Positions 8,654 through 16,420 of a DNA stretch of 64,000 nt are shown piece by piece. The stretch's first letter is position 1. Each line of letters starts with the position of its first letter. The DNA comes from Acidimicrobiia bacterium. GTDB taxonomy: Bacteria > Actinomycetota > Acidimicrobiia > IMCC26256 > PALSA-610. A program made the translations under genes and the position numbers. A model generated the notes under the pieces. That model was not told the DNA's origin and did not search any database. It saw only the letters and a program-made list of their open reading frames with translations. The DNA lies in contig JAOSJK010000001.1 in assembly GCA_027494135.1 (NCBI GenBank), forward strand, positions 1,405,378 through 1,469,377. Direction: 5' to 3'.

Positions 8654-8744
8654 GAGGGTCGGAGGCGAGGGTCGGGCGCAGAGGTCGGGCGCAGAGGTCG
8701 GGAGCGAGGGACGGGAGCGAGGGACGGAAGCGAGGGTCGACGGC
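8654..8744. repeat. Seven imperfect 12-14 bp tandem units
   Basis: The units read GAGGGTCGGAGGC, GAGGGTCGGGCGCA, GAGGTCGGGCGCA, GAGGTCGGGAGC, GAGGGACGGGAGC, GAGGGACGGAAGC and a final GAGGGTCGACGGC. They lie 32 bases upstream of the DUF222 start codon, so they fall in its 5' leader or promoter region. No coding role is supported. Confidence 0.75.
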
Positions 8745-8857
8745 TCCGCCCGGTCAGTGATCGGCTCGGCGGCGATTGCCCGATGCCACGGTGGGCAGGC
8801 CCGGCTCCGGGTGCGGCCTGCCACATGCCCCGGAGACGCGCAGAGGTGCCGGTGCGC

Positions 8858-8887
8858 GCGCGCGATCCGGGGGCTTCAATCGCGCGC
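8858..8887. repeat. Inverted repeat, 9-bp stem
   Basis: GCGCGCGAT (8858-8866) and ATCGCGCGC (8879-8887) pair perfectly around a 12-base loop. No T-run follows on either strand, so factor-independent termination is uncertain. Confidence 0.5.
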
Positions 8888-8952
8888 CCCGCGACCGTCA
8901 GGATCGTCGGGTCGGGCGCGTCCCGCCGCCGGAGGTGGGGCGGCGACGGGAC

Positions 8953-8983
8953 GTGTCAGACGGACCGCAGCCACGTCTGACAC
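8953..8983 (-). terminator. Perfect 10-bp inverted repeat downstream of the regulator gene, terminator-like
   Basis: GTGTCAGACG (8953-8962) and CGTCTGACAC (8974-8983) flank an 11-base loop. On the minus strand the hairpin lies 19 bases past the inferred stop of the receiver-domain gene, a normal terminator position, but no clear U-tract follows. An operator-like dyad is an alternative. Confidence 0.4.
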
Positions 8984-9001
8984 CTACGGCATGTGCCGGC
9001 G

Positions 9002-9732
9002 TCACCCGCCGGGCGGCTTCGGCCTCGTGGCCCACTCGTAGACGCGCCTGAGCTGGCTGACCGATGGATCCCCTGGGAGCGGCGCGGAGTGCCGCCCTCC
9101 CGGTTGACGGCCCGTAGCCGACCTGCCGAGGAGATGTCCCGCCTGAGCCGCAGCCACCAGCGGCTACGTGCCGGCGCGGGACCCTGCTTCATCGAGGCAC
9201 CGGCCGACAATGCATCGGAGGCGCCTGCGGCGTCGACCGCGTTGAGGAACGCGTTGACGCGCGTCTCGCCGGTGACGCCGAGCGCGCCGAGGGTCTCCGT
9301 GTCGGCGGGCGGGGGCACGCGCCGTGCCTCGTCGGGGCGGAGCACCACACCGAGGAGGGCGTCGCGGTCGAGGGCCTCGGTGCGCGAGTAGAAGAAGTCG
9401 GCGCCCGCCTCGCGCATGCGCATGCGCACCGCGTCGTCGAGGTAATGGCCCGTCAGCACTACGGCCACACCGTCGCCGATGGGGCGGCGGGCCCGGAACC
9501 GCTCGACGATCGCGACCCCGGGGAACTGGTCGCTCTCGCGGCGGTCGTCGGCGGCGTCGACGACGACCACGTCTACGCCGTCCCACTCCTCGCCCCACGC
9601 TGCGGCCTCGGCGTGGTCGAGCGAGGCGACGAGGTCGATGCCCTGATCGGTGGAGAGGAGCGTCGCGGCGCCGACGCGGGTGATCTCGTTGTCGTCGACG
9701 ACAGCGACGCGCAGGGGCGTCGCGCGCCTCAA
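9002..9732 (-). CDS. Receiver-domain response regulator, atypical and frameshifted near the C-terminus
   Basis: About 243 residues. Seen: a receiver domain with the acidic pair D13-D14 (VVDDNE), candidate phospho-acceptor D59 (VVVVDAADD) and T94 (VVLTGHY). The usual conserved lysine is absent; the matching stretch reads FFYSRTEA. The C-terminal part is basic and may bind DNA. Near 9072-9088 the frame changes; one base added there lets the protein end naturally in SVSQLRRVYEWATRPKPPGG with the stop at 9002, whereas the uncorrected frame runs on into spacer. A TTG start at 9732 overlaps the stop of the upstream membrane-protein gene (TTGA), so the two are coupled. A specific target is not recognisable. 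Confidence 0.65.
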
Positions 9733-11435
9733 CTCGGTGCTCCGGCCGATTCGAGGGCGGCGAGGCGCCACTCGACGCCGGCCAGGCGGGAGCGGGCCGC
9801 CGCGACGATCTCCGGGTCAGTGCGCCCCTCGATCTCGTCGAGCCTCCGCACGGCATCGCGGTGCGCCTCACGCACCAGGTCGACGACGAGGCGGCGGCCG
9901 CTCTCGAAGGACTCGGCGACCCGCCTCTCGCGCTCGGCTGTGAAGGACTCCCCGAGGGTGCGCGCGTCGTCGCGCAGGGCGGAGTCGAGGTCGCGGCCGT
10001 TGCGCACCAGCGACGCCGCGTTGACCAGCTCGGAGAGCACGGCGCGTGCCTGGCGGGGCCGGGGGAGCAGCGCGGTGCCGGCCGCCGCCACCGCACCGAG
10101 CGCGGCTGCACCGCGGGCGCGCTCGCCCGGCGTGGTGGTCGCCCAGAGGTACCCGAGCAGGAAGGCCGGGACCTCGAGTGCGTATGTGAACGGGATGTTC
10201 TGCCGTCCGCTCTCGGAGTGGCCGCGCCGCTGGCCGAGCGTCGTGGCGACGGTGTGCAGGGCCCCGGCGAGCAGGGTAACGGCGAGCGCCGAGCGTGCGG
10301 TGGCCTCCCCGGAGCGCGCTCCTCTGCTCCTCGCCGCCAGGGCCGATGCCGTCGTGAGGATCAGCGCGGGAGGGAGCACGGCCGAGGCAGGTACGGCGCT
10401 GGAGGAGTGCCTGGCGACTCCCAACATCCCCGGGATGCCGGCGGCCAGCAGGACGGGGGCCGGGTCGTAGACGGAGGGCGGGCGGTCGGGGTCTTCGGGG
10501 ACGGTGATCTCCGCTCCGTCGACCTCCAGGGTCACCGCCCGCCCGGGAATGTGGCCGGAGCCCACGTGCGACCTGACCTCCACGCGACCCCGCAGCCCTG
10601 AAGCGTCGAGCAGCGCGTCGAGAGCCGCGACCTGCGCACCGGTGAGGATCACCGTGCCCTCGCCCTCCGGCAGGTGGACCGCCACGTGGCTGGAGAGGTC
10701 GGGGTGCAGGTTGCGCCGTCGCTCCCACTTGGCGAGGGCGATGCCCAGGTAGGTACCCACGCTCCCGGCCCTGACGGCGAGTGACGACTTCCACGCGTCC
10801 AGCAGGCGGAGCAGGGCGCTGTCGGGATCTGGGGGCCCCAGGAGGGGTGCGACCCCCTCGATGGCGTCGACGACGGAGTCGGCTCCCATCGCGACCGAGT
10901 GCTGGCCGGCGAGGAAGGCCGCCTCGGCCGCAGCGGCGGCGTCCTGGTCGTGCCGGCGCGCCACGTGCCGGCCGTGGGACTTCCGCGTGCGGCTCCAGAG
11001 AAGTCCCTCCAGGGCCCCGGTGGCCGTCCAGAGCGCGAGGCCGGGTCGCCACGGTCCGCCGCGTGCCCTGCGAATCGCGCTGGTCGCCGCGAAGACGGCG
11101 AGAGGGGCTCCCAGGCCGCGCAGGCCGTAGCGCGCCGTCGTCTCGAGCGCCAGGCTCACCTGCCCCCAGGACTGGGCGTCGGTGTCGTCGCCGATAGCGG
11201 ACTCCCAGAAGGCCTGGTCGGCCACGTCGAAGGGGATCCGCCACCCGTACCCGTTGGGCGGGCCGTCGCGCACCCGGCGCGCGGCCATCGCATCGACCGC
11301 GAGGCCGGCCAGGTTGACGGCCTGGAGGGCGGGCCAGCGATTGCCGCGCGGCGCGAAGAGCGCGATCTCCACGCGCCTCACAGTGCGATTGCCCGCGAAG
11401 TAGGCGGCGACGAACCGTCGGCTCCCCGCGCCCAT
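9729..11435 (-). CDS. Unrecognised polytopic membrane protein coupled to the receiver-domain gene
   Basis: A 568-residue protein. Seen: a soluble Ala/Arg-rich N-terminal half, a cluster of membrane helices in the second half (for example PVLLAAGIPGMLGVA, ALAVTLLAGALHTVATTLG, YALEVPAFLLGYLWATT and AALGAVAAAGTALL), and a C-terminal charged, probably helical region of about 110 residues (ERERRVAESFESGRRLVVDL). No histidine-kinase ATPase motifs (N, G1 or G2 boxes) are seen, so it is not a standard sensor kinase. The TTGA overlap with the receiver gene suggests the pair forms a sensing unit; this is inference. The ATG at 11435 is used; a GTG further upstream cannot be excluded. Confidence 0.6.
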   Translation of the reverse strand: MGAGSRRFVAAYFAGNRTVRRVEIALFAPRGNRWPALQAVNLAGLAVDAMAARRVRDGPPNGYGWRIPFDVADQAFWESAIGDDTDAQSWGQVSLALETTARYGLRGLGAPLAVFAATSAIRRARGGPWRPGLALWTATGALEGLLWSRTRKSHGRHVARRHDQDAAAAAEAAFLAGQHSVAMGADSVVDAIEGVAPLLGPPDPDSALLRLLDAWKSSLAVRAGSVGTYLGIALAKWERRRNLHPDLSSHVAVHLPEGEGTVILTGAQVAALDALLDASGLRGRVEVRSHVGSGHIPGRAVTLEVDGAEITVPEDPDRPPSVYDPAPVLLAAGIPGMLGVARHSSSAVPASAVLPPALILTTASALAARSRGARSGEATARSALAVTLLAGALHTVATTLGQRRGHSESGRQNIPFTYALEVPAFLLGYLWATTTPGERARGAAALGAVAAAGTALLPRPRQARAVLSELVNAASLVRNGRDLDSALRDDARTLGESFTAERERRVAESFESGRRLVVDLVREAHRDAVRRLDEIEGRTDPEIVAAARSRLAGVEWRLAALESAGAPS

Positions 11436-11587
11436 CTCGGGCTCGCTGCCTCTGCCGCCCGTGATCCGACGCGCCGCGCCACCGTCCCCCCCGTCGTGCT
11501 CCCACAGCGCGATCCACGATCCGCGATGTTAGGTGGGCGAGGGACCGCAGCGTCCGGGGAGAGCCGTGTGCCCCGGCGCGCGACCCT

Positions 11588-11618
11588 TTGCCGCGTACGG
11601 GAGCCGGTCGGATAGCCT
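11588..11618 (+). promoter_or_regulatory. Candidate promoter of the first nuo operon
   Basis: TTGCCG (11588-11593) and TAGCCT (11613-11618) are separated by 19 bases, slightly long for a housekeeping promoter; the nuoA start is 36 bases downstream of the -10 element. A similar GGTAGCCT lies upstream of acs. Confidence 0.3.
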
Positions 11619-11653
11619 CGCAACGAGCACGCCTACCGGTCGAGCGGGGCGCC

Positions 11654-12169
11654 GTGAACGACTACTTGCCGATCCTGTTGATGACCGTCGTGGTCGTCGC
11701 CTTCGTGCTGCTCTCCTTCGTCGCGTCACAGCTGCTGGGTCCCCGGCGACCCAACGCCGCCAAGCAGGCACCGTACGAGTGCGGCATAGTCCCCGAGCAC
11801 GAGCCGGCCGAGCGCTTCCCGGTCAAGTTCTACCTGGTGGCCATGTCGTTCATCGTCCTCGACGTGGAGATCGTCTTCCTCTACCCGTTCGCAACCGTGT
11901 TCCGCCCCCTCGGCCTCTTCGGGATCCTCGCGATGGGGTTCTTCGTGGTCGTGCTGCTGGTGCCGTTCGCGTACCTGCTCTCGGTCGGCGCCCTCTCCTG
12001 GGGATCGATCCAGGAGATGACCGCGCGCGCTGCGGCCCCGGTCAGGCGCACAGCCGCTGCGGTCCTCGACCCGACCGCCCGGCCGGGCCCCGACGACCGG
12101 TCCGGCCCCGGTCAGACCGGGGGCGGACCGTCCGCCGGGAGCGTGGCGGTCGGCGGGGAGGCCGCCTGA
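11654..12169 (+). CDS. nuoA: NADH-quinone oxidoreductase subunit A, complex I-1
   Basis: A small membrane subunit of complex I near the quinone site. Seen: 171 residues, three helices, and the conserved YECGI in the loop between helices one and two, followed by [26 protein letters not shown], the family signature (shown here with its charged DVE pair). A C-terminal extension of about 45 residues is rich in Pro, Gly and Ala. A GTG start is chosen because the first helix begins six residues later. It is the first gene of the 14-gene operon and overlaps nuoB by one base. Confidence 0.95.
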   Translation: MNDYLPILLMTVVVVAFVLLSFVASQLLGPRRPNAAKQAPYECGIVPEHEPAERFPVKFYLVAMSFIVLDVEIVFLYPFATVFRPLGLFGILAMGFFVVVLLVPFAYLLSVGALSWGSIQEMTARAAAPVRRTAAAVLDPTARPGPDDRSGPGQTGGGPSAGSVAVGGEAA

Positions 12170-12695
12170 TGGGCCTCGAGGTGGTGCCGCACAACTTCAT
12201 CACCGGTCGCCTCGAAGACCTGGTGCGCTGGGCCCGCCGCAACTCGGTCTTCCCGCGACCTTCGGCCTCGCCTGCTGCGCGATAGAGATGATGGCCACAG
12301 GCGCCGCGCACTACGACCTCGCCCGCTACGGCATGGAGGTCTTCCGCGCCAGCCCCCGGCAGGCCGACCTGATGATCGTCGCCGGCCGGGTCAGCCAGAA
12401 GATGGCACCGGTCCTCCGCCAGGTCTACGACCAGATGGTCGAGCCCAAGTGGGTCATCTCGATGGGCGTCTGCGCGAGCAGTGGGGGCATGTTCAACAAC
12501 TACGCGATCGTGCAGGGAGTCGACCAGGTCGTCCCGGTCGACGTGTACGTGCCCGGCTGCCCGCCGGGCCCCGAGACCCTCATGCACGGCATCCTCACTC
12601 TGCACGAGCAGATCCGCACCGGCGAGCTGATGCGCCGTCGAGAGGCGGCACCGAGCGGCGGCGCAGGGATCCACCTCGAGGTAGCCCCCGCATGA
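12169..12695 (+). CDS. nuoB: NADH-quinone oxidoreductase subunit B, complex I-1, frameshifted in this sequence
   Basis: Carries cluster N2, the last electron carrier before quinone. The ATG at 12169 overlaps the nuoA stop. After RRNSVF the frame is lost near 12257 (one G missing in CCCGCG); restoring it gives [16 protein letters not shown] with the tandem cysteines, followed in the downstream frame by the other cluster ligands in VCASSGG and VPGCPPGPE. The repaired product is about 175 residues, normal for NuoB. As written, the first piece stops after 38 codons. Confidence 0.92.
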
Positions 12696-12717
12696 GCCCC
12701 CACCACCACCTCTGCCG

Positions 12718-13312
12718 ATGACCGACGAAGCCGCTCGTGAAGAGATTCCCGAAGTCGAGGGCGGGCCCGACGCGGGCGCCGCCGGAGGCACGGCGCCCGG
12801 GACACCTTCCGACGAGGTGGCCGCGGCGCTCCTCGAACGCTTCCCCGGCAGCGTCTACGCCCTCTCGCACGGTCAGGCCGTCGTGTACGTGGATCGGCGG
12901 GTATTGGCTGATGTCGCGCTCTTCCTGCGCGACGAGCAGGGGGTTCACGATGTGCCTCGACGTGACGGCCGTCGACCACCTCCTCGACGGTGACCGGTAC
13001 TGCCCTCCGGGTGTCGCTCCGGAGCGGTTCGAGGTGGTCGCCTCCTTCCTCGCGCACGCACGCAACCGCAGGATCCGGGTGATCTGCGAGGTCCCCGCTG
13101 CCGACCCGTCGGTGCCGAGCATCACCGGCATCTACGCGGGCGCAGGCTTCGCGGAGCGCGAGGTGCTCGATCTCCTGGGCATCGACTTCGAGGGTCACCC
13201 GGACCCGGAGCGGATACTGATGCCCGACGACTGGGAGGGACACCCGCTCCGGAAGGACGATGCGCCGGCACGCGTGCCGGTGACGTTCAAGGGAGACCCG
13301 ACGCCGCGATGA
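12718..13312 (+). CDS. nuoC: NADH-quinone oxidoreductase subunit C (30 kDa type), complex I-1, frameshifted
   Basis: A peripheral-arm subunit that packs against NuoD. Seen: an acidic N-terminal extension, then the domain ending in the signature [18 protein letters not shown] and [11 protein letters not shown]. The frame changes at the G5 run 12939-12943, where one extra G splits LFLRDEQG from [13 protein letters not shown]. The repaired protein is about 198 residues. It starts 22 bases after nuoB and overlaps nuoD by four bases (ATGA). Confidence 0.92.
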
Positions 13313-14598
13313 GCAACGACGTCGACCCCGCCACCGAGGACCGCCTCGAGCACCAGACCGACGAGGGAGCGCAGGAGATGCGCGGCCGGTCGCGTGAGGT
13401 GGTGCTCACGGGAGGGCCGTGGCCCGAAGACCTCGGCGACACGATGGTCATCAACATGGGCCCCCAGCACCCTTCGACGCACGGGGTGCTGCGGATCATG
13501 ATGGAGCTCGACTCCGAAGAGGTGATCGGAGCGAAGCCGGTCATCGGCTACCTGCACACAGGCATGGAGAAGACCGCCGAGGAGCTCACCTACGTCCAGG
13601 GTTCCACCAACGTCACCCGGATGGACTACGCGTCGCCGCTGTCGAACGAGCTCGTCTTCTCCATGGCGGTCGAGCGCCTGCTCGGGCTCGAGGTCCCCGA
13701 ACGCGCTGTGTGGATCCGGATGATGATGGTCGAGCTGAATCGCATCTCGTCGCACCTGCTCTTCCATGCGACGAACGGGATGGACGTCGGCGCCGTCTCG
13801 ATGATGCTCTACGGGTGGCGCGAACGCGAGGTGGTGCTGCGCCTGCTGGAGAAGATCACCGGCCTTCGCATGAACCACAACTACATACGCCCCGGTGGCG
13901 TCGCCACAGACCTCCCCGACGACTGGCGCGAAGACGTCCTGTCGATACTGGCGACTGTCGAGGCCGGCGTAGCCGACTACGACCTGCTGCTGACCGACAA
14001 CCCGATCTGGCGGGAGCGCACTGTCGGTGTGGGGATCATCACGACGCAGGAGTGCCTCGCGCTGTCGATCACGGGCCCGATACTGCGATCCACCGGATTC
14101 GCGTGGGATCTGCGCAAGGCCCAGCCCTACCTCGCGTACGACGCCGTCGACTTCGACGTCGTCTACACGGAGAACGGTGACACCTTCGACCGCTACCGGG
14201 TGCGTCTGCACGAGATCCTCGAGTCGATCCGCATCGTGCGCCAGTGCGTCGAGCGGATGCCCGGCGGCGACTACCGGGCGCAGGATCGCAAGGTGACGCC
14301 GCCGCCACGGAGCCGCATCGACGAGTCGATGGAGGCCCTGATCCATCACTTCAAGCTCTTCACCGAGGGTTTCAAGGTGCCGGCGGGAGAGACGTACGTG
14401 GCCGTCGAGTCGCCGCGCGGTGAGATCGGCTGCTACCTCGTCTCCGACGGATCGGCCCGTCCGGTGCGGATGCACATCCGCGGGCCGTCGTTCTACAACC
14501 TGCAGGCGATGGGTCCGATGATCGAGGGGAGCCTGGTCGCCGACGCGGTCGCGATCGTGGCGAGCTTGGACCCGATCATGGGCGAGGTCGACCGGTGA
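13309..14598 (+). CDS. nuoD: NADH-quinone oxidoreductase subunit D (49 kDa type), complex I-1
   Basis: Forms the quinone-binding cavity with NuoB. A full-length, intact protein of 429 residues with an N-terminal acidic extension of about 40 residues. Seen: the quinone-site motif [12 protein letters not shown] (residues 51-62) and the C-terminal signature DPIMGEVDR. At the position that is arginine in mitochondrial NDUFS2 (LHRGTEK) this protein has threonine: LHTGMEK, T84, codon 13558-13560. The cluster-2 paralogue at 28.6-29.7 kb keeps the arginine. Overlaps nuoC (ATGA) and nuoE (GTGA). Confidence 0.97.
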   Translation: MSNDVDPATEDRLEHQTDEGAQEMRGRSREVVLTGGPWPEDLGDTMVINMGPQHPSTHGVLRIMMELDSEEVIGAKPVIGYLHTGMEKTAEELTYVQGSTNVTRMDYASPLSNELVFSMAVERLLGLEVPERAVWIRMMMVELNRISSHLLFHATNGMDVGAVSMMLYGWREREVVLRLLEKITGLRMNHNYIRPGGVATDLPDDWREDVLSILATVEAGVADYDLLLTDNPIWRERTVGVGIITTQECLALSITGPILRSTGFAWDLRKAQPYLAYDAVDFDVVYTENGDTFDRYRVRLHEILESIRIVRQCVERMPGGDYRAQDRKVTPPPRSRIDESMEALIHHFKLFTEGFKVPAGETYVAVESPRGEIGCYLVSDGSARPVRMHIRGPSFYNLQAMGPMIEGSLVADAVAIVASLDPIMGEVDR

Positions 14599-15098
14599 GC
14601 GCCTCCTACTTCTCCGACGCGAACCTCCTGCGCGCGAAGGAGATCCTCGCCCGCTACCCGCGCCCGAAGTCGGCGATCCTCCCGCTGGCGCACCTCGCGC
14701 AGGATCAGGACGGCTGGCTCTCGTGCGAGGCGATGATGGAGATCTCGCGGCTGGTGGGCGTGACGCCCGCCGAGGTCCAGGGCACGACCTCCTTCTACAC
14801 GATGTTCAAGCGCGAGCCCTGTGGGCGGCTGCTGGTCTCGGTCTGCACCAACGTGTCATGTCTCGTGACGGGAGGGCCCGAGGTCCTCGATCACCTCCGT
14901 TCCCGCTACGCGTCCGACGCCGACGTGACCGTCGAGGAGGTGGAGTGCCTCGCCGCCTGCGGTGGGGCGCCGTCGATGCAGGTGAACTACGAGTACCACG
15001 AGCGCCTGACGCCCGAGAGCGCCGAGTCGCTGGTGGAGGAGTACAGGGCGGGGCGGCGCACTCCGCGCACGATCAGCGGCTCGAAGGCGGCGGGATGA
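14595..15098 (+). CDS. nuoE: NADH-quinone oxidoreductase subunit E (24 kDa [2Fe-2S]), complex I-1
   Basis: Part of the NADH-oxidising module, holding cluster N1a. A 167-residue thioredoxin-like protein with the four expected ligands: CTNVSC and, 35 or so residues later, CLAACGGAP. GTG start overlapping the nuoD stop, ATGA overlap with nuoF. There is no second nuoE in cluster 2. Confidence 0.96.
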   Translation: MSASYFSDANLLRAKEILARYPRPKSAILPLAHLAQDQDGWLSCEAMMEISRLVGVTPAEVQGTTSFYTMFKREPCGRLLVSVCTNVSCLVTGGPEVLDHLRSRYASDADVTVEEVECLAACGGAPSMQVNYEYHERLTPESAESLVEEYRAGRRTPRTISGSKAAG

Positions 15099-16420
15099 CA
15101 GCGCCGCCGATCACCGAGACGCGCGTCATCACGGCGCGCATCCACGAGCGCCCCGACGACTCCTGGACGATCGGAGCGGCCCTCACGACTGGCGCGTACG
15201 ACACGCTCCGCCAGGTGCTCGCGACGGGCGACGCATCGGCGGTGCAGGAGCAGGTGAAGCTCTCGGGCCTGCGCGGAAGGGGTGGAGCGGGATTCCCCGC
15301 TGCCCAGAAGTGGTCGTTCCTCCCGGCCGGCTCGTACCCGCGGTATCTGGTCGTCAACGGCGACGAGGGCGAGCCCTCCACGTTCAAGGACAGGATGCTC
15401 GTCGAGCGCGACCCTCACCAGCTCGTGGAAGGCATCGCGATCTCGTCGTACGCGATCGGGTGCAACAAGGCGTTCGTCTACCTGCGCGGCGAGTTCGCCC
15501 TCGGCTATGAACGACTCACCCAGGCCATCGCCGATGCCAGAGGTCAGGGCTTCCTCGGCGACAACGTGCTGAGCTCCGGGTTCGACCTCGACATCGTCGT
15601 GCACCGAGGCGCGGGCGCGTACATCTGCGGCGAGGAGACGGCTCTGCTCGAGAGCCTCGAAGGCGAGCGCGGCATGCCCAGGATCCGCCCGCCCTTCCCG
15701 GCGATAGCGGGCCTGTACGCGAAGCCGACCGTCGTCAACAACGTCGAGACGATCTCGACCGTGCCACACATCATGCGGATGGGTGGCGAGGCGTACGCGA
15801 AGCTCGGCGTCAATCGCTCCACGGGCACCCGTCTCTTCTCCGTATCCGGTCACGTGAACCGGCCCGGGAACTACGAGGTCGAGCTCGGTGTCACGTTCAG
15901 GCAGCTCATCGACGACCTCTGCGGTGGCGTCCGCGAGGGCCGCGGTATCAAGTTCTTCATCCCGGGTGGTGCGTCGTCGCAGTGGCTCACCGGCAGCGAC
16001 GAGCACCTCGACGCGCCCCTCGACATGGACTACGTGCAGCAGACGTTCGGTGTCATGCTCGGATCGGGTGCCGTGATGGTCTTCGACGAGACGACCGATC
16101 CGCTGTTGGTCGCGTGGCGTCTCTGCAAGTTCTTCGCGCACGAGTCGTGCGGCAAGTGCACCCCGTGTCGTGAGGGCACCGGCTGGATCGAGATGGTGCT
16201 CTATCGCATGTTGCACGGCCAGGGACGCCCCGAGGATCTCGACCTGCTCCTCGATGTCGGCGACAACATCTGCCCCGGCCTCAACGCCCCCTTCAGCCAG
16301 ACGACGATCTGCCCCCTCGGGCCGTCGGCCGTCTCGCCGGTGGTCAGCCTCCACAAGCTCTTCCGCGATGAGGTGCTCGCTGCGTGTGGGGCCGGATCGA
16401 GGGCGGGGGTGACGGGGTGA
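15095..16420 (+). CDS. nuoF: NADH-quinone oxidoreductase subunit F (NADH/FMN site), complex I-1
   Basis: Oxidises NADH through FMN and cluster N3. A 441-residue intact protein. Seen: GLRGRGGAGFPAAQKWSF (NADH/FMN glycine loop), NGDEGEPSTFKDR, ICGEETALLESLEG, and the 4Fe-4S site ESCGKCTPCREGT with a fourth cysteine about 40 residues further on (TTICPLG). The only NADH-binding subunit gene in the window. Overlaps nuoE (ATGA) and nuoG (GTGA). Confidence 0.97.
   Translation: MTAPPITETRVITARIHERPDDSWTIGAALTTGAYDTLRQVLATGDASAVQEQVKLSGLRGRGGAGFPAAQKWSFLPAGSYPRYLVVNGDEGEPSTFKDRMLVERDPHQLVEGIAISSYAIGCNKAFVYLRGEFALGYERLTQAIADARGQGFLGDNVLSSGFDLDIVVHRGAGAYICGEETALLESLEGERGMPRIRPPFPAIAGLYAKPTVVNNVETISTVPHIMRMGGEAYAKLGVNRSTGTRLFSVSGHVNRPGNYEVELGVTFRQLIDDLCGGVREGRGIKFFIPGGASSQWLTGSDEHLDAPLDMDYVQQTFGVMLGSGAVMVFDETTDPLLVAWRLCKFFAHESCGKCTPCREGTGWIEMVLYRMLHGQGRPEDLDLLLDVGDNICPGLNAPFSQTTICPLGPSAVSPVVSLHKLFRDEVLAACGAGSRAGVTG

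Larger units (their letters stand above)
8623..9001. other. Repeat- and hairpin-rich spacer between the regulator gene and the DUF222 gene
   Basis: No credible gene is seen in these 379 bases. The DUF222-proximal part (about 8654-8744) is a run of seven imperfect 12-14 bp tandem units. Two strong inverted repeats lie in the distal part (8858-8887 and 8953-8983). Short open frames on the plus strand here consist of repeat-derived Gly/Arg-rich sequence and are not believable. Confidence 0.6.

Noticed and set aside
9729..11435. Histidine kinase
   Set aside because: No H-box or N/G boxes of the ATPase domain can be found, even though it is paired with a receiver-domain gene.
13195..14475. 426-codon minus-strand frame opposite nuoD1
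   Set aside because: His/Asp/Arg-rich shadow of a certain gene.
16384..16416. An upstream start for nuoG
   Set aside because: It lies inside the coding end of nuoF without a ribosome-binding site; GTG 16417 forms the GTGA overlap seen throughout the operon.
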